A stretch of DNA of 64,000 nt, from assembly GCA_002787775.1 (NCBI GenBank), contig PCUW01000054.1, positions 90,227 to 154,226 on the forward strand, in the 5' to 3' direction. This stretch comes from Bdellovibrionales bacterium CG12_big_fil_rev_8_21_14_0_65_38_15. GTDB lineage: Bacteria; Bdellovibrionota; Bacteriovoracia; Bacteriovoracales; Bacteriovoracaceae. The position numbers and the translations under genes were made by a program. The notes below the pieces were generated by a model. That model searched no databases. It saw nothing but the letters and a program-made list of their open reading frames with translations, and was not told the origin of the DNA. Shown here one piece after another: positions 60,119-64,000 of the stretch (positions are counted from its first letter, which is position 1; each line of letters starts with the position of its first letter).

Positions 60119-60874
60119 ATGGAAACTATTTTAAATTTAAACAATATCCACAAATCATTTGGTGAAAAACGAATTCACCAAGGAGTCAACTTTGAACTCC
60201 ACAAAGGTGAAAGCCTTGGCCTATTAGGTGGATCTGGTACAGGAAAGTCAGTTCTTTTAAGAAGCATTATCGGTTTGGAAAAAATTGATTCTGGAAAAAT
60301 TCTTTTTCACGATAAGGAAGTCCAAGGCTTTACGGATGAGCTTAATCTCTCCAAGCTTAGACTAAAGATTTCTTACTCATTTCAAAGTGGAGCTTTATTC
60401 GATTCATTAAATGTCTTTGATAATATCGCCTACCCTCTTTTTGAGCACACCAAATTAAGCTATGTCGAAATTCAAGTTAAAGTCGCTCAAGTGTTAAAGC
60501 TCATTGATCTTGAAGGAATTGAAAATCTCATGCCCTCAGATCTGTCAGGCGGAATGCAAAAGCGTGTTGGTATGGCGAGAGCGATGATCCTAGATCCAGA
60601 AATTATCCTTTATGATGAGCCCACCGCAGGTCTTGATCCTGCCAATATTGAAAATGTCGTCTCACTCATGCTTAAACTTAAAGAGCGTGGGCAATCATCA
60701 ATTTTAGTAACACACGATATCCCAGCCGCCATTAGGTTTTGTGATCGAATTCTCATTTTAATTGATCGAAAAATTTACTTTAATGGCACCGTTGAAGAAT
60801 TCACTGAATCAGATGATCCAAATATATTAAAGTTTGCCCAAGGTCAGGCAAAGGAAGCTCATCATGCGTCCTGA
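60119..60874 (+). CDS. mlaF: ABC transporter ATPase, MlaF family
   Basis: Encodes 251 residues. Walker A GGSGTGKS, Q-loop SYSFQSGALFDSLNVFDN (MlaF/TtgA2-type), signature DLSGGMQKRVGMARA, Walker B ILYDEPTAGLDP and H-loop are all intact. One base separates it from mlaE. The GALFDSLNVFDNIAYPL segment is typical of lipid-asymmetry ATPases. Confidence 0.94.
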   Translation: METILNLNNIHKSFGEKRIHQGVNFELHKGESLGLLGGSGTGKSVLLRSIIGLEKIDSGKILFHDKEVQGFTDELNLSKLRLKISYSFQSGALFDSLNVFDNIAYPLFEHTKLSYVEIQVKVAQVLKLIDLEGIENLMPSDLSGGMQKRVGMARAMILDPEIILYDEPTAGLDPANIENVVSLMLKLKERGQSSILVTHDIPAAIRFCDRILILIDRKIYFNGTVEEFTESDDPNILKFAQGQAKEAHHAS

Positions 60875-61649
60875 AGATAAAAAAAGCATTATTCTAACCG
60901 GTGCCTTTGTGGTCTTTTTATCAATGGTCACCGCCGTCTCACTTTTTCTCATTTCAAAAGAAAATAAAATTTTCAGTCAAAAATCTGAAATCATGACCTT
61001 TGTGTCTAATGCTCAAAGCATACGCACAGGATCTGCTGTTCATTTTAAAGGAATTAAAATCGGAAGTATTTCTAGTATTGATATTCAAAGCTTAGATAAA
61101 ATTAAAATAACCCTTCAAGTCGAACATGAATTTTTAAAGTGGATTAAAGTTGATTCTTATATCGACTTTAGAACACAAGGAGTCTTAGGTGATAAATATC
61201 TAGAGATTCTAGGTGGTAAAGAAGAAAGTCCCCCAGTTAAATCAGGAGAGACTTTAATAGCTAACGAGAATTCACAGATCGATAAATTTATCAATCAAGG
61301 TGAAGACATACTCTCCGTTGCCAATCGAGTCCTATTAAAAATTGATTCTATTATGGGACCGGTTGATAATAACCGAATCAGCACAATTCTTGATAACCTT
61401 GAAACAGCGACAAGAACGTTTAGCAGTATAGACCCTAAGAAGCTTAACTCCACTATTGATGGAATTAATCAAAGCTCAAGATCTCTCGGTAATGTCATGT
61501 CTAGAATTGAAAAAGGTCCTGGCAGTGCACATTCACTCATCTATGATCCGACTGTGCATGAAGACCTAAAGTCACTTTTAGGAGGGGCTCAACGAAGTCG
61601 AGTTCTACAATACTTTATTCGTGAAACTATCAAGGACTCAAATAATTAA
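60864..61649 (+). CDS. mlaD: MlaD-type MCE protein
   Basis: From ATG 60864 (AAGGAA 7 nt upstream) it encodes 261 residues, overlapping mlaF by 11 nt. One membrane helix (IILTGAFVVFLSMVTAVSLFLI), an MCE domain at about 35-110 (NAQSIRTGSAVHFKGIKIGSISSIDI, VDSYIDFRTQGVLGDKYLEILGG), and a helical C-terminal region. It forms the periplasmic ring that carries lipids. Stops 1 nt short of the convergent regulator stop. Confidence 0.92.
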   Translation: MRPEDKKSIILTGAFVVFLSMVTAVSLFLISKENKIFSQKSEIMTFVSNAQSIRTGSAVHFKGIKIGSISSIDIQSLDKIKITLQVEHEFLKWIKVDSYIDFRTQGVLGDKYLEILGGKEESPPVKSGETLIANENSQIDKFINQGEDILSVANRVLLKIDSIMGPVDNNRISTILDNLETATRTFSSIDPKKLNSTIDGINQSSRSLGNVMSRIEKGPGSAHSLIYDPTVHEDLKSLLGGAQRSRVLQYFIRETIKDSNN

Positions 61650-61650
61650 G

Positions 61651-63189
61651 CTATTGCAGCTCCATTAATCCTTTCTTTTTCATTTTTTCAATCAATGTCG
61701 TTCTATTAACTCGAAGAAGTTTCGAAGCTTGATTCTTATTACCATCTGTTCTCTCAAGAGCTTGAGCAATAAGTGAGTCTTCGATTTCTCCAAGAACTTG
61801 CTTAAGATCAAGTCCGTCTTGTGGAAGTGTAATCATTGAGGAAGTTGAAATGATTCCTGGTCGACCTTCAAGGAATTTAGCAGGAAGATCTCTTGCTCCA
61901 ACAACACCACCGCCACGAAGGATAACAAGCCTCTCAATTAGGTTTTCTAGCTCTCTAACGTTACCTGGCCAATCATAGCTCATAAGAACTTCTAGAGCTT
62001 CATCATCAAAATCAATTCTATTTCTTCCATCTGCACTTACAAAGCGACCAAGAAAGTGAGAAATCAATAACGGAATATCTTCGCGTCTTTCTTTAAGTGA
62101 AGGAATTCTAATTGGAATAACATTTAAGCGATAAAAAAGATCTTCTCTGAAGTCGCCTTCTTGTACTCTTTTTTCTAGGTCTCTGTGAGTGGCCGTTACA
62201 ATACGTACATCAATTGGTGTTGTAATCGTTGCGCCAACTCTTTCAATCGTACGATTTTGAAGAACTCTTAGCAGTTTTACCTGCAAGAGAAGTGGCATAT
62301 CACCAATCTCATCCAAGAAAATTGTACCTTGATTGGCTAACTCAAAACGACCTTTTCGACTAGATATTGCACCTGTAAAGGCACCCTTTTCGTGACCAAA
62401 AAGTTCACTCTCAAGTAGCTCAGCAGGAATAGCTCCACAGTTCACAGAAACCATTGGACCTGGTTTTCTGATACTGAGATGGTGAATGGCATTAGCAACT
62501 AATTCTTTACCAGTACCAGAAGGCCCAGTCACAAGAACTGTTGAATCAGAAGCGGCGACTTTTTGAATGCGTTCAAAGACTTTTTTCATCTGAGGCGATC
62601 TTCCGATCATGCCACAAAACATGTCTTCTTCGCTCGGGTCTTCAAGTTTGAACTTGCTTAGAAAAATATTTTCTCTAATTTTTGGTACTTTTTGAAATTG
62701 TTCAATATTCGCTTTTTCATAACCAATTTTAGCCAACGCTTTATAAACAAGATCAGCTAAATCTTCTAATTCAAACGGCTTTGTTAGGTAATGAAAAACA
62801 CCTTTTTTAGTCGCATTGATAGCCGTTTCAATGGAAGCAAAACCAGTCATTGCGATAGAGACAAAATGATGTCCCTTCTCTTTTAAAATATCGATAAGAA
62901 GTAGTCCGTCTGCTCCGCCGTCATCAAAACTAATATCTGTGATTAAGCAAAATGGTCTTTGCTTTTCACGAGTTTCATCATTTATTTTTTTATCAAGTGC
63001 AGCTAACGCCTCAGATGGGCGATCAAAATAATGAACAGTAAGGGCTGTTGATTTTTGAATATATTTTTGAATCGATTGACCTAAAATCTGATCGTCTTCA
63101 ACCAAATAGATTTCTGGTAAGACCTCAAGCTCTTGATCCGAGTTGTGATCTGTACTAAATCCTTGGTGTAAAAATTCAAACTCGTTCAT
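61651..63189 (-). CDS. Sigma-54-dependent NtrC-family response regulator
   Basis: Encodes 512 residues. An N-terminal receiver (VYLVEDDQILGQSI; phosphorylation Asp in LITDISF; AMTGFAS; KPF) is followed by a full AAA+ activator (Walker A GPSGTGKEL, GAFTGA, Walker B IFLDEI, the REDLFYRLNVIPIRIPSLKERREDI region) and a C-terminal Fis HTH (NQASKLLRVNRTTLIEKMKKK). A sensor kinase is not next to it. It would activate sigma-54 genes, possibly flagellar ones, after phosphorylation. Own promoter at 63254-63283. Confidence 0.95.
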   Translation of the reverse strand: MNEFEFLHQGFSTDHNSDQELEVLPEIYLVEDDQILGQSIQKYIQKSTALTVHYFDRPSEALAALDKKINDETREKQRPFCLITDISFDDGGADGLLLIDILKEKGHHFVSIAMTGFASIETAINATKKGVFHYLTKPFELEDLADLVYKALAKIGYEKANIEQFQKVPKIRENIFLSKFKLEDPSEEDMFCGMIGRSPQMKKVFERIQKVAASDSTVLVTGPSGTGKELVANAIHHLSIRKPGPMVSVNCGAIPAELLESELFGHEKGAFTGAISSRKGRFELANQGTIFLDEIGDMPLLLQVKLLRVLQNRTIERVGATITTPIDVRIVTATHRDLEKRVQEGDFREDLFYRLNVIPIRIPSLKERREDIPLLISHFLGRFVSADGRNRIDFDDEALEVLMSYDWPGNVRELENLIERLVILRGGGVVGARDLPAKFLEGRPGIISTSSMITLPQDGLDLKQVLGEIEDSLIAQALERTDGNKNQASKLLRVNRTTLIEKMKKKGLMELQ

Positions 63190-63253
63190 CGTCTTCGCCT
63201 TTTTTGCACCTGATGATAAGAGAGAAAAACGCTACGTTTTTACTCTATAAATG

Positions 63254-63283
63254 ATGCTAGCCTGAACGTAGGACCAGTGTCAA
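63254..63283 (-). promoter_or_regulatory. Promoter of the NtrC-type regulator
   Basis: Perfect TTGACA, 18 nt, TAGCAT on the minus strand, ending 65 nt before the ATG at 63189. Confidence 0.6.
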
Positions 63284-63335
63284 TTTATCAACACCTTACA
63301 TTTGATTGATTAATATTCAACAACTTAACGCTATG

Positions 63336-63563
63336 CTAACGGAAAATAGTATCGCGAATGAGTCCCGCAGCATCATGAGGACTACCTGCGAACATATAGT
63401 AGATCAATGAGATGAAACATATTACGCATATGCTAGCAAATATAATCGTTATCCAACGAACTTCTTTTAGCCAATAGATATGACCAAATTGCGCAGAAAT
63501 TAAAAATAAAGGTACTGACCAAAAGGGTATGTACCTTACGATGAAATAAATCCAATCTTCCAT
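63336..63563 (-). CDS. Small membrane protein
   Basis: Encodes 75 residues with two predicted membrane helices (YIPFWSVPLFLISAQFG; WITIIFASICVICFISLIYYMF). Positive-inside residues favour a hairpin. No family recognised and no strong SD before the ATG, so expression is uncertain. Confidence 0.5.
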   Translation of the reverse strand: MEDWIYFIVRYIPFWSVPLFLISAQFGHIYWLKEVRWITIIFASICVICFISLIYYMFAGSPHDAAGLIRDTIFR

Positions 63564-63595
63564 GATTCTATTCTATCACTATTAGATAAAAAAAA

Positions 63596-63613
63596 GCCCC
63601 CAAATTTGGGGGC
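63596..63613 (-). terminator. Intrinsic terminator of metK
   Basis: GCCCCC / GGGGGC arms around AAATTT, flanked by A8/TT; on the minus strand eight T follow, right after the metK stop. Confidence 0.92.
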
Positions 63614-63622
63614 TTCAACTTT

Positions 63623-64000
63623 TTAGAATAATGCTTTTAAAGCTTCTAGCTGATCGAGTTTCTCCCAAGTGAATCCTTTAGAAGAAGTTCTTCCAAAGTG
63701 TCCATAAGCAGAAGTTTCACGGTAAATCGGCTGAAGAAGATTAAGGCGCTCAATAAGTGCTTTAGGGCGCATATCGAATAGCTCATTAATGGCAGCGTTA
63801 ATTTTATTGATATCCACTTTCTCAGTACCAAAAGTATCAACGAGCAGTGATGTTGGTTGAGCAACACCAATGGCGTATGAAACTTGAACGAGAGCGCGCT
63901 CAGATAAACCTGCAGCAACAATATGCTTAGCAATGTGACGAGCAGCATAGGCAGCCGAACGATCAACTTTTGATGGGTCTTTACCAGAGAATGCACCACC
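63623..64000 (-). CDS. metK: S-adenosylmethionine synthetase, C-terminal part
   Basis: The last 125 codons of metK, entering from outside the window. [22 protein letters not shown] is the family signature near the ATP- and methionine-binding site, and [10 protein letters not shown] is a conserved C-terminal motif. The enzyme makes SAM from ATP and methionine. Ends at the terminator 63596-63613. Confidence 0.95.
   Translation of the reverse strand, partial: GGAFSGKDPSKVDRSAAYAARHIAKHIVAAGLSERALVQVSYAIGVAQPTSLLVDTFGTEKVDINKINAAINELFDMRPKALIERLNLLQPIYRETSAYGHFGRTSSKGFTWEKLDQLEALKALF

Overview
The window is a typical chromosomal stretch of a low-GC predatory bacterium of the Bdellovibrionota, most like Bacteriovorax/Halobacteriovorax/Peredibacter. 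This is inferred from AT-rich, densely packed, mostly vertical-looking genes, a flgB-to-flgE flagellar operon with sigma-54-type regulators, an Mla-like lipid transport operon, many secreted proteins with no family I recognise, and frequent GTG/TTG starts with clear Shine-Dalgarno (SD) sites. I see no insertion sequence, prophage, CRISPR array or rRNA. One tRNA (Pro, GGG) is present.

Layout. 1-7.5 kb: a large truncated secreted protein, fadD, small genes (DUF5522, GIY-YIG), tRNA-Pro, an SGNH-type secreted hydrolase, tpx, and a DUF3703/trypsin-like pair. 7.5-14 kb: accessory secreted and lipoprotein genes, including a metallopeptidase-like gene split by a -1 frameshift at a T8 tract and a class-A-beta-lactamase-fold lipoprotein, then manA. 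14-21 kb: stand-alone LON domain protein, polyprenol/phytol-kinase-like membrane enzyme, ParA/MinD ATPase with a J-domain/HTH partner, rluD-pgeF, a VKOR-DsbA fusion and tatD. 21-27.7 kb: alpha/beta hydrolase, the glycolytic operon gap-pgk-tpiA with secG and a PLP enzyme, and an HD-GYP protein. 27.8-37.3 kb: ssb, a zinc-ribbon membrane protein, a GC-rich structured intergenic region, a TadG-like protein, a histone-H1-like Lys/Ala-rich protein with an acidic tail, glutaredoxin, an HD phosphohydrolase, unknown membrane genes, rhodanese and MarR. 37.3-43.7 kb: elongasome operon mreC-mreD-mrdA-rodA (no mreB beside it), divergent ppiD and a ferredoxin. 43.7-58.6 kb: one minus-strand flagellar run, in transcription order TPR protein, degenerate sigma-54-type regulator, flgB, flgC, fliE, fliF, fliG, fliH, fliI, fliJ, MotE-like, fliK, flgD, TIGR02530 protein, flgE. 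58.7-64 kb: lipoprotein-mlaE-mlaF-mlaD, a complete NtrC-type response regulator, a small membrane protein and the 3' end of metK.

How it works together: the window holds building blocks for cell-wall elongation (MreCD/PBP2/RodA), the flagellar basal body, export apparatus and hook, envelope lipid transport, periplasmic disulfide and folding functions, and lower glycolysis. The points most worth following are the in-frame -1 fusion site U_UUU_UUA at 8846-8852, the flagellar regulator that has lost its GAFTGA and Walker B signatures, the charge-segregated H1-like protein with a near-leaderless promoter, the GC-rich structured leader before the TadG-like gene, and the striking habit of convergent genes to interlock their stop codons.
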